This document shows positions 25,001 to 33,851 of a stretch of 52,141 nt of DNA, piece by piece. This DNA is from Chloroflexota bacterium (GTDB lineage: Bacteria > Chloroflexota > Chloroflexia > JAMDCE01): positions 1 to 52,141 of the forward strand of contig JAMDCE010000134.1 of NCBI GenBank assembly GCA_023489135.1, in the 5' to 3' direction. How positions within the stretch are numbered: the first letter of the stretch is position 1; the number at the start of each line of letters is the position of its first letter. A program made the position numbers and the translations under genes. Under the pieces are notes generated by a model that saw nothing but the letters and a program-made list of their open reading frames with translations, was not told where the DNA came from and did no database searches.

Positions 25001-25911
25001 GAGCGGATCTGGTCGCCGACCTTCGCTGTCCTGCCGATGGTGCACCCCTGGCGATCCAGGATCTGGGACACGCCGGGTCCCTCATCTCCAGGAGCACCAT
25101 CGCGTGTACCGTGTGCGGCACCGCGTTCCAGGTGGCGGATGGAATCACCGATCTGCGCGTTTTGGTGGGCGACGAAAGGGTTGTCGCGGCCAAGCGGAAA
25201 GAGATAGCGGTCCGCGATTCCGAGGCGCACGAAGTGTATGATCGCATCGTGGGCGGCTACCGCACGCGTCTTGAGGCCGAGTGCATACTCAGGAATCTAG
25301 GGAGCGTGGCCGGCAAGATGATTCTGGATTTGGGATGTGGCACCGGTCGCATCACCCGATGGCTAGTCGAGCGGGGCGCGCAGGTGATCGGCATCGACTA
25401 TTCCATAGCATCGCTACGTGAGGCCCAGGACAAGGTTGGTGGCGATGGCCGAGGACTTGATCTCTTGGCCGCGGACGTGACCGCGCTCCCATTTCCACCG
25501 ACTTACTTCGACCTCGTGGTGAGCTCCCAGGTGCTAGAGCACCTGGTCGACGGCCAACAACGGGAGCTGATGTTTAGATCCATCGCGCGTGTGTTGAGGC
25601 CGGGGGGCTTGGCTCTGATTACCACCTACAACTATGACCGATCGATGAAGAAATCACTTGGACCAGGTGTGCGGCAAGGCCGTTCTTCGAAAGGGGTTCC
25701 CTTCTTCTGCTACGAAAAGAAGGAGCTAGCAGCGGACCTGACCCGCTCGATGGACGTTAAGCGGCTCTTGTGCATTGATCACCAGATCGGCCGCGGACTG
25801 CCCTGTCGGCTAGGTGTACCACTTGGTCTATGGCTAGATAGGCTCGTCACTCGCAGTCCCCTTGCCTGGAGCACCGGGCATGTCTTGGTGGCCGTGTGCT
25901 CCCGACATTAG
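24997..25911 (+). CDS. Class I SAM methyltransferase with N-terminal Trm112-like zinc domain
   Basis: 304 residues. Residues 1-55 carry LRCPADGAPL and CTVCGTAF, a Trm112-like four-Cys zinc ribbon. Residues from about 95 form a Rossmann methyltransferase with MILDLGCGTGRI (SAM motif I), GIDYSIASL, and FDLVVSSQVLEHLVDGQQ (post-motif II) and RVLRPGGLALITTYN. The combination is common in polysaccharide clusters. Methylation of a glycan or of a small precursor is likely. It starts on an ATGA overlap with the CelD-like gene and is followed 25 nt later by a TPR gene. Confidence 0.85.
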   Translation: MRADLVADLRCPADGAPLAIQDLGHAGSLISRSTIACTVCGTAFQVADGITDLRVLVGDERVVAAKRKEIAVRDSEAHEVYDRIVGGYRTRLEAECILRNLGSVAGKMILDLGCGTGRITRWLVERGAQVIGIDYSIASLREAQDKVGGDGRGLDLLAADVTALPFPPTYFDLVVSSQVLEHLVDGQQRELMFRSIARVLRPGGLALITTYNYDRSMKKSLGPGVRQGRSSKGVPFFCYEKKELAADLTRSMDVKRLLCIDHQIGRGLPCRLGVPLGLWLDRLVTRSPLAWSTGHVLVAVCSRH

Positions 25912-25936
25912 TCGTGGGCTATGGGGTTGAACCGTT

Positions 25937-27466
25937 GTGATTGCGGTGCGGAAGAAACGGCACGCATTTTCCAGGTCCACGGCTATCGGTATCATCCTTC
26001 TCGCATTGGCATTTGGCAACCACTCATTGTTGGGTGAACTCTTCGCCAACCTGGGATTCGTGCACTTGGCCCGAGTTGCGCTGCTCACACAGCGTGTCCC
26101 AGGTGCCAATGCTGCCCTTACCGCGTTTAATTCGGCGGTCAAGTTCGACCCCAACAGGGCCGCTGCCTATCGGGGGTATGGGAGGCTGCTCTTACAGCAA
26201 GCTGATTTTGAGGGGGCAATCGACAACTTGATGGAGGCTCAAGCTCTCAACAGCCATAGAGATCAAATAACCGCTTGGCAAACTGGCAACGCTTTTGCCG
26301 CCGTTGGTCAGCTTGATCGCGCTATAGGCGAGTGGCGCGACGCCGAGAGCGCGCCCTATTTTCTGGCAGAGGGCAAGGAGAACTTGCATAAGGGCAGTGA
26401 CTATTGCCCTCAGGCCGAGAAGCCTTTGCGACTCGCGACGCTCATCGATCCCCTGCTCGCCGAGGCCCACTATGATCTCGGCCAGTCTTTGCAGTGCCTC
26501 GATAGAAATGAGCAGGCCAAGGAGGCATACGAACGGGCCGCGGACCTGTTCGACGAGAGGTCACCGTGGCAATACCTGGCTCGAGGCCACTTCCTGCGCA
26601 TAGAGGGCCTTTGGGATGAAGCGGCATCGGCTTTTCAAGCATCTATAGCGCGGGAGCAAAGGGACGTCGAGGCTGGCGCCGAGGCACGCCTGGCCCTGAG
26701 CGACGTGCTCTCCCGCAACAAAGGGGATGTGAAAGGCGCGGTGCGGCTTATGGAAGAACTGGCCGCGCTAAAGCCCAGAACCGAGTTTCTCATCAGGATA
26801 GGGGATATCTACCAGGAGAACCACGGGTACGCTGAGGCCAGGGAGTGGTACCAGCGTGCTAAGCGACTCGATCCCAATAGCGCCGAGGCCGATCGCCAAA
26901 TTATCAAGACTTACGTTGCCGAAGGATTTGAACTTTCCGACAACCACAAAGTGGACGACGCCGAAAGGATCTTTCGGAGCACCGTAAATCTTTATCCCAG
27001 GAGCGCCTACGCTCACAGCGCCCTGGGTTGGTTCATGTACCAGGTGAGGCGCGACGCGGGGCAAGCCGTCGCAGAGCTTAATCAGGCAATCGAGATCGAT
27101 CCCAGCGATTCTTCGTCGTACACACGTCTGGGGTACGTGTACCTACAGGGGGGAGACCTGGCTAAGGCAACCGAAGTACTGCAGACCGGGCTTGATCGTA
27201 ACCCTCGGGATGCCGCTGCACACGCCTTCCTCGGAATGGCGTATTCGCGCCAGGGCTCGCAGGCTTCGGCGATCAACGAACTGGACCAGGCGTTGGCCAT
27301 CGCTCCCAAGAGAGCGATGTATTACGAGATACTCGGAGACGCTTATCGGAAAGCGGGTCAGGTCCCGGAGGCCATAGCCTCTTTCCGTAAAGCGCTGGAT
27401 CTGGAACCGGGTCGTGACTACAGCAGGCAACAGCTCCAGAAGCTATCCGGATCGGCAGAAAGGTAG
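25937..27466 (+). CDS. Membrane-anchored tetratricopeptide-repeat protein
   Basis: A 509-residue protein. AIGIILLALAFGNHSLLGELF near residue 16 is a single N-terminal membrane segment after a basic stretch, so the rest probably faces outside. The remainder is a string of TPR units, for example AAAYRGYGRLLLQQADFEGA, AEARLALSDVLSR, ARE-type linkers and RDAAAHAFLGMAYSRQG, each about 34 residues. It lies just ahead of the O-antigen-ligase-family gene (6 nt apart) and probably scaffolds the polymerisation or export machinery, as TPR proteins do for several Wzy and WaaL proteins. The start is GTG 25937. Confidence 0.85.
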   Translation: MIAVRKKRHAFSRSTAIGIILLALAFGNHSLLGELFANLGFVHLARVALLTQRVPGANAALTAFNSAVKFDPNRAAAYRGYGRLLLQQADFEGAIDNLMEAQALNSHRDQITAWQTGNAFAAVGQLDRAIGEWRDAESAPYFLAEGKENLHKGSDYCPQAEKPLRLATLIDPLLAEAHYDLGQSLQCLDRNEQAKEAYERAADLFDERSPWQYLARGHFLRIEGLWDEAASAFQASIAREQRDVEAGAEARLALSDVLSRNKGDVKGAVRLMEELAALKPRTEFLIRIGDIYQENHGYAEAREWYQRAKRLDPNSAEADRQIIKTYVAEGFELSDNHKVDDAERIFRSTVNLYPRSAYAHSALGWFMYQVRRDAGQAVAELNQAIEIDPSDSSSYTRLGYVYLQGGDLAKATEVLQTGLDRNPRDAAAHAFLGMAYSRQGSQASAINELDQALAIAPKRAMYYEILGDAYRKAGQVPEAIASFRKALDLEPGRDYSRQQLQKLSGSAER

Positions 27467-27472
27467 CCAGCA

Positions 27473-28942
27473 GTGAGTATAGTGGCGCAGGCCGTGAGCG
27501 GCAATGGCGATCGAAAACGATTGATCGGCGTCGCCGGTATCGCGGGCTTTGTCCTGCTTGAAATGGCCGCGGGCTTTTACGCCGCTAGATGGCAGTGGCT
27601 AATGATCGGGCCACTGTTTGGGGGGCTCCTTCTGGTCCTGCTCCTGAAGCGCTCTCCCTTGGAGCTATTATTGCTCTGGTTCCTGGTCGGCTTTCCTCTC
27701 AGATTCTGGCAGGGCGTTTCGCTAGTGGAGGGAATGCCCAACCTGACGCTGGATCGTGCTTTGCTGGGCGCGGGCCTGCTTGTCTTGCTCGCTCAAGCCC
27801 TGGTGCGCCAACGGCGCCTTACTCGCCTTGATCTGGCTGATGTCTTTGTGATCCTGTACGTCGTCTTCTCGTTACTGTCTCTGCTTCTTCAGGCTGACGA
27901 CCTGCGCCACGCGGGACTGAACTTTGCCATTCGGGACCTATTGCCCGTAGTAGCGTATTTTCTGGCGCGTAATCTGCTGCAGACGGAGGGCGCAGTGAGG
28001 CAACTTTTGTGGGTCGTGCGGTGGCCCGCCCTGGTGGTGGCCATCTGGGCCTTGATCGAGCAGGTCCTCGGTATCCAGCTTCTAACCGGCGAGCCGATAG
28101 TCGGCATCGGCGCTAGCTCAACAATAATACGCTCCTCCAGCGGCGTGGGGCATCCTTCGGCCACAGGAACCGCTTTGGCCATGCTTTTACCTTTCATCCT
28201 GCACGGCTATGCCCACGATGAGCGGAGATTGACCAGGATGTTGACGCTGGCTCAGGTGGGATTGATGGGCATCGCCGTGTACTTTACTTTCGTACGGGTC
28301 ACATGGGTGGCGTTCGCGTTGGTAATACTGATCATGGCCATGCTTCACCCCCGCCTGCGCCGGCTCTGTGGCACTATGGTGCTGGTGGTAGTCGTAGCGG
28401 TAGTCGTGTTCTGGCCTCGAATTAGCGATAGCACTGTCTACCTTGACAAAGTCACGGACCCCCGTGACATCCCCGACCGGCTATTCCTCGCGGACGTTCA
28501 GTGGGAGATGTTCAAGCAAAACCCTATCATCGGCGTGGGCGGCACGGCCGCGAGTAGCTTGTCACTGATTGCGGATTCTTCTCACAACACCTACTTGAAC
28601 CTGCTGGCTGACGTGGGCCTGCTCGGCTTCATTCCCTATATACTTCCGTTGGCAATGGTCTTCGTCCAGAGCCTGGTCGCGTTCCGGCGATTGCCTCGCG
28701 ATAGCTTTATAGGGCGGGGCCTGGTAGTATCCCTTTGGTGCGCGCTGCTGGCCTACACAATCAATGCCTTGTCGGTGGACTTGCGTTTCTATTCGATACT
28801 CATCGGCACCTACTGGGTGGCTCTGTCGCTGCTAATGTTGGTATCCGGGCCGGCTGGAGGCGTGCCAGCTTCATCAAAGGAGCAGGTCGAAGTGCGCAGA
28901 CCATCCCTGTTGCAGGCTACGGGCGGAGCCATAGGTGACTAG
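27473..28942 (+). CDS. O-antigen ligase/polymerase family (Wzy/WaaL)
   Basis: A 489-residue polytopic membrane protein with about 11 hydrophobic segments and a Wzy_C-type region. GVGHPSATGTALAMLLPFILH, a periplasmic loop with NPIIGVGGTAASSL and the conserved SSHNTYLNLLADVGLLGFIPY motif identify the family. Members either polymerise repeat units or ligate glycan to lipid or protein. It overlaps the deacetylase gene by 8 nt and follows the TPR gene closely. Whether it is the polymerase (Wzy) or the ligase cannot be decided from sequence alone. Confidence 0.88.
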   Translation: MSIVAQAVSGNGDRKRLIGVAGIAGFVLLEMAAGFYAARWQWLMIGPLFGGLLLVLLLKRSPLELLLLWFLVGFPLRFWQGVSLVEGMPNLTLDRALLGAGLLVLLAQALVRQRRLTRLDLADVFVILYVVFSLLSLLLQADDLRHAGLNFAIRDLLPVVAYFLARNLLQTEGAVRQLLWVVRWPALVVAIWALIEQVLGIQLLTGEPIVGIGASSTIIRSSSGVGHPSATGTALAMLLPFILHGYAHDERRLTRMLTLAQVGLMGIAVYFTFVRVTWVAFALVILIMAMLHPRLRRLCGTMVLVVVVAVVVFWPRISDSTVYLDKVTDPRDIPDRLFLADVQWEMFKQNPIIGVGGTAASSLSLIADSSHNTYLNLLADVGLLGFIPYILPLAMVFVQSLVAFRRLPRDSFIGRGLVVSLWCALLAYTINALSVDLRFYSILIGTYWVALSLLMLVSGPAGGVPASSKEQVEVRRPSLLQATGGAIGD

Positions 28943-30026
28943 CAAGGGAGCTCGTTCCTGTCTGCTCTTGGCGAATCGCGCGGGGGCACTTTCGGTCTGG
29001 CGCGCAGCCCGTGAGCGGCTTCTGCACCCGACCGAGGTGGTCTACTACCACCGGGTGTCACCAAGGCTTCCCCACGCGACTCAACCGGCTTTCCTCACGC
29101 CGATCAGCTCGGACTTCTTTGAGGAACAGGTCGCCTTTCTCGCCCGCTCCTATGAGATGGTCCCTTTGGACTTACTGGTCCAATGCATTCGCGAAGGGAA
29201 ACCTCGGCCGGATCGCGCGCTCGCCGTAACTTTTGACGATGGTTATCGGGACAATTACGAGCACGCGTATCCCGTGCTACAGAAACATCGAGTCCCGGCG
29301 ACGATATTCCTGACGGCCGGCATCATCGACCAGGGACAGGTGCTCTGGTGGGACCGGATCCATCGCGCGGTTCTTAATCATAAAGAATGGCCCGTGGCCT
29401 ATCAATTACCTTCTGAGATTTATTCGGACGAATTTCGTCGGCGTTGGGATGCTTACGATCCTTCGTCAACTGAGGGTCGTTGCAGGATCTCAGAGGACCT
29501 GGTAAAGCACCTGAAGAAGGCACCCGATGAGGTGCGCATAGCTGTGGTAGACGACCTGCCACAACGTTTGGGGGTGGATCGGGGCGAGGCCACTGGGGAA
29601 GACGCGCTTTTAACATGGTCCGAAATCCGCGAGATGGCGGGGGATGGCATCTCATTAGGCGCACATACGCTAACGCATCCTTCGCTGGATCGGATTGATT
29701 CTCGCAAACTGAAACAGGAATTGGAAGGCTCCAAGCTCCTTATCGAGGAGCGGCTGAAACGGCCCGTCAACTTGTTCGCTTATCCCGGTGGCTCGGGAGC
29801 GAATAGCGGTGCCGTCAGAGAAATGTTGAGGAGGGCGGGCTTCTCTGGCGCCGCAACCAATTGTCCACGTAGCAACACGGCTTGCACCGATTCTTTCACC
29901 ATTGGTCGCCGGCCAATTCCGAACGAGCCGGTTCCGGTTGTCGCCGCCAGCATGGTTGGCTTCTTCGAAGCTTGGCGCCACCTCAGATCGGCGCTCGCTG
30001 CCAATACCGTCGGTTCAAGCCACTGA
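28935..30026 (+). CDS. Polysaccharide deacetylase (NodB homology)
   Basis: A 363-residue carbohydrate-esterase-4-type protein. The NodB motifs are visible: TFDDGYRDN (catalytic Asp and zinc Asp), HTLTHPSLD (zinc His residues) and AYPGG late in the domain. FLTAGIIDQGQVLWWDRIHRAV is typical of the long form in polysaccharide clusters. There is no clear signal peptide, so a cytosolic or lipid-linked-intermediate substrate is possible. It would remove N-acetyl groups from an aminosugar of the glycan. The GTG start overlaps the ligase/polymerase stop. Confidence 0.88.
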   Translation: MTSKGARSCLLLANRAGALSVWRAARERLLHPTEVVYYHRVSPRLPHATQPAFLTPISSDFFEEQVAFLARSYEMVPLDLLVQCIREGKPRPDRALAVTFDDGYRDNYEHAYPVLQKHRVPATIFLTAGIIDQGQVLWWDRIHRAVLNHKEWPVAYQLPSEIYSDEFRRRWDAYDPSSTEGRCRISEDLVKHLKKAPDEVRIAVVDDLPQRLGVDRGEATGEDALLTWSEIREMAGDGISLGAHTLTHPSLDRIDSRKLKQELEGSKLLIEERLKRPVNLFAYPGGSGANSGAVREMLRRAGFSGAATNCPRSNTACTDSFTIGRRPIPNEPVPVVAASMVGFFEAWRHLRSALAANTVGSSH

Positions 30027-30030
30027 CAAG

Positions 30031-31173
30031 GTGATCAAGCCCGTGCACATTTGTTTCGTAATGCCGGCTATGTACCCAGCGCTGGCTGGACTCGGTAAAC
30101 CCGTGGGGGGATCCGAGATGCTGACCTGGCATCTCGCCCAGGCCTTGTTGGGGCGCGGCCACAGGATTTCCGTCCTCACTGGCGACTATGGACAAGCTGA
30201 AAGACAGGTTCTCCAGGGCATAGAGGTATTCCGGCTTCACGATGGACCGTCGCCCATAAAAGGCGGGCGAATGGTGCGATCCATAGTCCATCTCTGGCGA
30301 GTACTTCGGATAGTCAGACCGGACGTGGTAGTCCATATGAACTTCGGATTCTATCACGGCGTTCTGGCCCTCCTTTCAAGCATAATGGGCCTTCGCTACG
30401 TGTACTTCACCGCCAGCGCAGCAGATGTCGACGGCACCCGCTGTCGCCACTACCCCCGCTACGTTGCCTCGTGCTGGCGTCTTGGTTTGCGGCTGTGTTC
30501 AGCGGTTGTGGTGCAGACCGAAGAGCATCGTGCCCTCCTTGAAAAGAATTTCGGAAAGGAGAGCACGGTCATTCCGAATGGCATTGACGTTCAGCAGTTT
30601 CGGCGCGTCCGACAGCACGGTGGAGATATTCTGTGGGTTGCTAACTGGCGCAGTGTAAAACGCCCGGACACGGTTGGCGAGCTGGCCCGCCGTTTGCCGG
30701 AGTGTCGATTTGTGATGTGCGGCGGAATCAGCGACCGCGAACTTTACGAGCGAGTGCATCCCACGCTGCCGGCTAACGTGTCGGTGCGCGGCTACACCGA
30801 TTTCGCCGAGTTGGTCCAGGCGTATCAGAACGCTTCGATGCTAATCAATACCTCGGATTTCGAAGGGATCCCGCTTACCTTCGACGAAGCCTGGGCCTGT
30901 GAGCTGCCCGTCGTATCGCTAAACGTCGATCCGGACGGCGTTATCGCGCACTATGGGCTAGGCTACGTTTCCCGGTCGGTAGAACAGATGGTTGAAGATA
31001 TCGCTACGCTCCATAATGATCCTGGTCGGGTGAGAGAAATCGGCGCTCGGTGCCTGAGGTTCGTAACGGAGCATCACAATGTGGAACGAACAGTCCTACG
31101 AATAGAGGAGTTGTTCCTGGAGAGCGTGAACGACCCTCGACTATCGGTACTTGATCTGGGAAGGGGATCCTAA
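30031..31173 (+). CDS. Glycosyltransferase family 4-like (GT-B)
   Basis: A 380-residue GT-B glycosyltransferase. KPVGGSEMLTWHLAQALLGRGH at the N-terminal acceptor domain, VIPNGIDVQQFRR at the domain hinge and SDFEGIPLTFDEAWACELPVVS in the donor-binding domain, with the EXE-like element FEGIPLTFDEA, are GT4 hallmarks. GTG 30031 is taken as the start, 4 nt after the preceding stop; an in-frame extension would overlap the deacetylase by 125 nt. It adds one sugar to the lipid-linked repeat unit. Donor unknown. Confidence 0.88.
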   Translation: MIKPVHICFVMPAMYPALAGLGKPVGGSEMLTWHLAQALLGRGHRISVLTGDYGQAERQVLQGIEVFRLHDGPSPIKGGRMVRSIVHLWRVLRIVRPDVVVHMNFGFYHGVLALLSSIMGLRYVYFTASAADVDGTRCRHYPRYVASCWRLGLRLCSAVVVQTEEHRALLEKNFGKESTVIPNGIDVQQFRRVRQHGGDILWVANWRSVKRPDTVGELARRLPECRFVMCGGISDRELYERVHPTLPANVSVRGYTDFAELVQAYQNASMLINTSDFEGIPLTFDEAWACELPVVSLNVDPDGVIAHYGLGYVSRSVEQMVEDIATLHNDPGRVREIGARCLRFVTEHHNVERTVLRIEELFLESVNDPRLSVLDLGRGS

Positions 31174-31176
31174 ACG

Positions 31177-32172
31177 GTGAAGCAAGGTTGGAAGGGCAAA
31201 GTAGTTCTGGTCACGGGTGCGGGCGGTTTCATTGGTAGCCACCTGGCTGAGAGGGTCTTGCAGCTTGGTGCTGAAACGCGTGCTTTCGTCCGGTACACAT
31301 CCCGAGCGCAGGCCGGCTTTCTGGACACCTTGGACCCAGCGGTCCGGAATTCTATCAACATCATCCACGGCGACTTGCGCGACTACCACGCCGTCGCTCA
31401 GGCGACGAAGGGTGTTGACGTGGTATTGCACCTAGGGGCTCTTATTGGTATCCCGTACTCCTACGTTCATCCCAGAGAGACGGTTGAGACCAACGTCACC
31501 GGCACGCTGAACGTGTTGATGGCTGCTCGCGAGGCAGGGGCCGAGCGCATCGTTCAAACGTCGTCCAGCGAGGTTTACGGTACAGCGCGCTACGTGCCCA
31601 TGGACGAAGCCCACCCTCTTCAAGCGCAGTCCCCTTACTCGGCCAGCAAGATCGGTTCAGACAAGATCGGCGAAAGCTTCTTCGATAGCTACGGTTTGCC
31701 CGTCGTGATTCTGCGTCCGTTCAACACCTACGGGCCGCGACAGTCGGCGCGAGCGGTCATCCCCACCATCATCACCCAGGCTCAGGCAGACCAGGAGATC
31801 AAGCTCGGAAACCTGACCCCCCGTCGCGATTTCACCTATGTCACCGATACCGTCGAGGGGTTCATAAAGGCCGCCGAATGCGAAGGGGCAGTGGGTCGTA
31901 CCATCAACCTCGGGACCTCCACCGAGATCAGCATTGGTGAATTGGTAGAGAAGATCGGACAGATTCTCGGAAGGAAGCTCAGAGTCAATCCGGATGCCAT
32001 CCGGGTGCGGGCCGCCGGCAGCGAGGTAGAGCGTCTTTTCTCCGACAATCGGCTGGCCCGCGAGCTCCTGAGCTGGCAGCCGCAGGTATCGCTGGAGGAT
32101 GGTCTCGCACGTACCATCTCATGGATTGGCCAGAACCTGAATCTGTACCGAGTGGGGCGCTACGAGATATGA
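31177..32172 (+). CDS. legB: NAD-dependent 4,6-dehydratase, LegB-like SDR
   Basis: A 331-residue extended SDR. TGAGGFIGSHL is the NAD loop, VLHLGALIGIPYSYVHP and SSSEVYGTA follow, and SPYSASKIGSDK holds the catalytic Tyr and Lys. FNTYGPRQSARAVIPTIITQ and TPRRDFTYVTDT are strongly LegB-like. LegB removes water from a nucleotide-GlcNAc to give a 4-keto-6-deoxy sugar for legionaminate or bacillosamine routes. The following gene overlaps by 4 nt and is a sugar nucleotidyltransferase, then an Rmd-like reductase, so this copy may serve a deoxy-sugar branch instead. No LegC/H/G/I set accompanies it. Confidence 0.82.
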   Translation: MKQGWKGKVVLVTGAGGFIGSHLAERVLQLGAETRAFVRYTSRAQAGFLDTLDPAVRNSINIIHGDLRDYHAVAQATKGVDVVLHLGALIGIPYSYVHPRETVETNVTGTLNVLMAAREAGAERIVQTSSSEVYGTARYVPMDEAHPLQAQSPYSASKIGSDKIGESFFDSYGLPVVILRPFNTYGPRQSARAVIPTIITQAQADQEIKLGNLTPRRDFTYVTDTVEGFIKAAECEGAVGRTINLGTSTEISIGELVEKIGQILGRKLRVNPDAIRVRAAGSEVERLFSDNRLARELLSWQPQVSLEDGLARTISWIGQNLNLYRVGRYEI

Positions 32173-32900
32173 GTACGCTGGCGGATACCCCGGCGATTAT
32201 ACTGGCCGGTGGCAAAGGCACCAGATTGGCTCCCTACACCGCCGTCCTGCCCAAGCCGCTCATGCCAATCGGCGATATGCCCATCCTGGAAATCGTTATC
32301 CGGCAGTTGAGCCGGGCGGGCATCCACAATATCACCTTGTCGGTCGGCTACCTTGCCAGCCTGCTGCAAGCCTATTTTGCCGATGGCAAGCGCTGGGGAG
32401 TCGATATCCGTTACTCGCTCGAGGCAGAGCCTCTGGGCACGGCCGGCCCTCTGGCCCTGGTCCCCGGGTTGACCGATGCGTTCATGGTTATGAATGGGGA
32501 TCTCTTGACTACGCTCGATTACACGGCGATGGTGCGCTTCCACAAAGACAGCGGCGCCGTTGCGACGGTGGGTCTTTTCAAGAAACAGGTTGCCATCGAC
32601 CTCGGCGTCATCGAGACGAACGGTGATAGCCGCATCACTGCTTACGTAGAGAAGCCCACGCTCAGCTACGAAGTCAGCGTGGGGGTGTACGTTATGCAAC
32701 CTCTCGTGCTCAGCTACGTCCCCCCCGGAGTGCGATTCGACCTGCCCGACCTGATCAAGCGATTAGTCGAAGACGGGCAACCGGTCATCGGGTATCGTTT
32801 CGATGGATACTGGCTCGATATCGGTCGGCAGGAAGACTACTCTCTGGCAGTGGAGCTGTTCCAAAAGGAACGAGAGGCTTTCCTGCCCGGTGAGGCGTGA
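32169..32900 (+). CDS. Sugar-1-phosphate nucleotidyltransferase (guanylyltransferase-like)
   Basis: A 243-residue NTP-transferase. ILAGGKGTRLAPYTAVLPKPLMPIGD is the nucleotide-binding signature, VMNGDLLTTLDY holds the metal-binding Asp, and VEKPTLSYEVSVGVYVM and GYWLDIGRQEDYSLA close the fold. It resembles the short mannose-1-phosphate guanylyltransferase/PtmE-catalytic type. The CBS pair that PtmE carries is missing. It overlaps legB by ATGA and abuts the Rmd-like gene, so it probably makes the NDP-sugar they use. GDP is suggested by the Rmd-like neighbour but not proved. Confidence 0.82.
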   Translation: MSTLADTPAIILAGGKGTRLAPYTAVLPKPLMPIGDMPILEIVIRQLSRAGIHNITLSVGYLASLLQAYFADGKRWGVDIRYSLEAEPLGTAGPLALVPGLTDAFMVMNGDLLTTLDYTAMVRFHKDSGAVATVGLFKKQVAIDLGVIETNGDSRITAYVEKPTLSYEVSVGVYVMQPLVLSYVPPGVRFDLPDLIKRLVEDGQPVIGYRFDGYWLDIGRQEDYSLAVELFQKEREAFLPGEA

Positions 32901-33851
32901 ATGGGCGAGCGTGCGCTAGTTACCGGGGTGGGCGGATTCGTGGGCCGGCACCTCGCGGCCTACCTGTCCGGGCAGGGGTTGGATATCTTCGGAGCGGGCC
33001 GCCCTTCGGCGCAATCGCCGGGAGATCCGCTGCGCCAATGGTATGGGTGTGACTTGAGAGACGCGGATCAGGTATCGTCGGTTATGCGCGAGGTAGAACC
33101 TGATTACGTTTTCCATCTGGCTGCGCTGATCAAGGGCAATTCGCTGGCCGATTCTATAGCAGTTAACGTGATTGGCACTCAGAACGTGCTAGAAGCCGTT
33201 CTGGCGGTCCGACCCGATGCCCGTGTGTTGGTAACCGGTTCGGCGGCGGAATACGGCCTGGCGTTGGCGGGGGAGCAGCCCATTCGAGAGGATAACCCTT
33301 TGCGTCCAGTGACAGCCTACGGGCTGAGTAAAGTCGCCCAGAGCTTATTGGCCGCCCAATACACATACAACCACGGGATGGCAATCCTTCGCACGCGCAC
33401 TTTCAACCTGACGGGACCGGGTGAACCGGCGACCCTGGTTTGCTCAGCTTTCGCGAAACAGATCGCCTCGATCGAGTTAGCGGGAGCGCCAGGGATTATT
33501 CGAGTTGGCCAGCTTGACACCGAGCGAGACCTGCTGGACATTCGCGACGCCGTAGCCGCGTATTGGCTGGTAGCGAAACACGGCCACTCCGGTGAAGTTT
33601 ACAACGTCTGTAGCGGAGCATCCATGCGTGTTCGAGAGGTGCTCGACATCCTCATCGGTCTGGCCAGGGTCCCCATTGCGGTTGAGGAGGTAGCCCCGAA
33701 CCTCGAAGGCGCGGACGTGCCCACACAGCGAGGAAGCTGGGACAAGCTAAGACGCCTGGCCCATTGGGAGCCAAGGATTCCGCTGCGGCGGAGCTTGGAG
33801 GCCCTATTGAATGCTTGGAGAATGGAGCTAACTTCTAGGAGCGTCGCATGA
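32901..33851 (+). CDS. rmd: NAD(P)-dependent sugar reductase, Rmd-like SDR
   Basis: A 316-residue SDR. TGVGGFVGRHLAAYL is the cofactor loop and TAYGLSKVAQ holds the catalytic Tyr/Lys. RTFNLTGPGEP, RDLLDIRDAVAAYW and the late GADVPTQRGSWDKLRRLAHWEP match the GDP-6-deoxy-4-keto-mannose reductase (Rmd) group, which makes GDP-D-rhamnose from the 4-keto intermediate. It directly follows the nucleotidyltransferase. If the LegB-like enzyme supplies the 4-keto sugar, the product would be an N-acetylated 6-deoxyhexose such as a quinovosamine or rhamnosamine derivative; this is inference. Confidence 0.82.
   Translation: MGERALVTGVGGFVGRHLAAYLSGQGLDIFGAGRPSAQSPGDPLRQWYGCDLRDADQVSSVMREVEPDYVFHLAALIKGNSLADSIAVNVIGTQNVLEAVLAVRPDARVLVTGSAAEYGLALAGEQPIREDNPLRPVTAYGLSKVAQSLLAAQYTYNHGMAILRTRTFNLTGPGEPATLVCSAFAKQIASIELAGAPGIIRVGQLDTERDLLDIRDAVAAYWLVAKHGHSGEVYNVCSGASMRVREVLDILIGLARVPIAVEEVAPNLEGADVPTQRGSWDKLRRLAHWEPRIPLRRSLEALLNAWRMELTSRSVA

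Noticed and set aside
31177..33851. Idea that a complete legionaminate pathway is present
   Set aside because: Only a LegB-like gene is found; no LegC, LegH, LegG, LegI or LegF set is attached, and the other nonulosonate genes are of Pse type.
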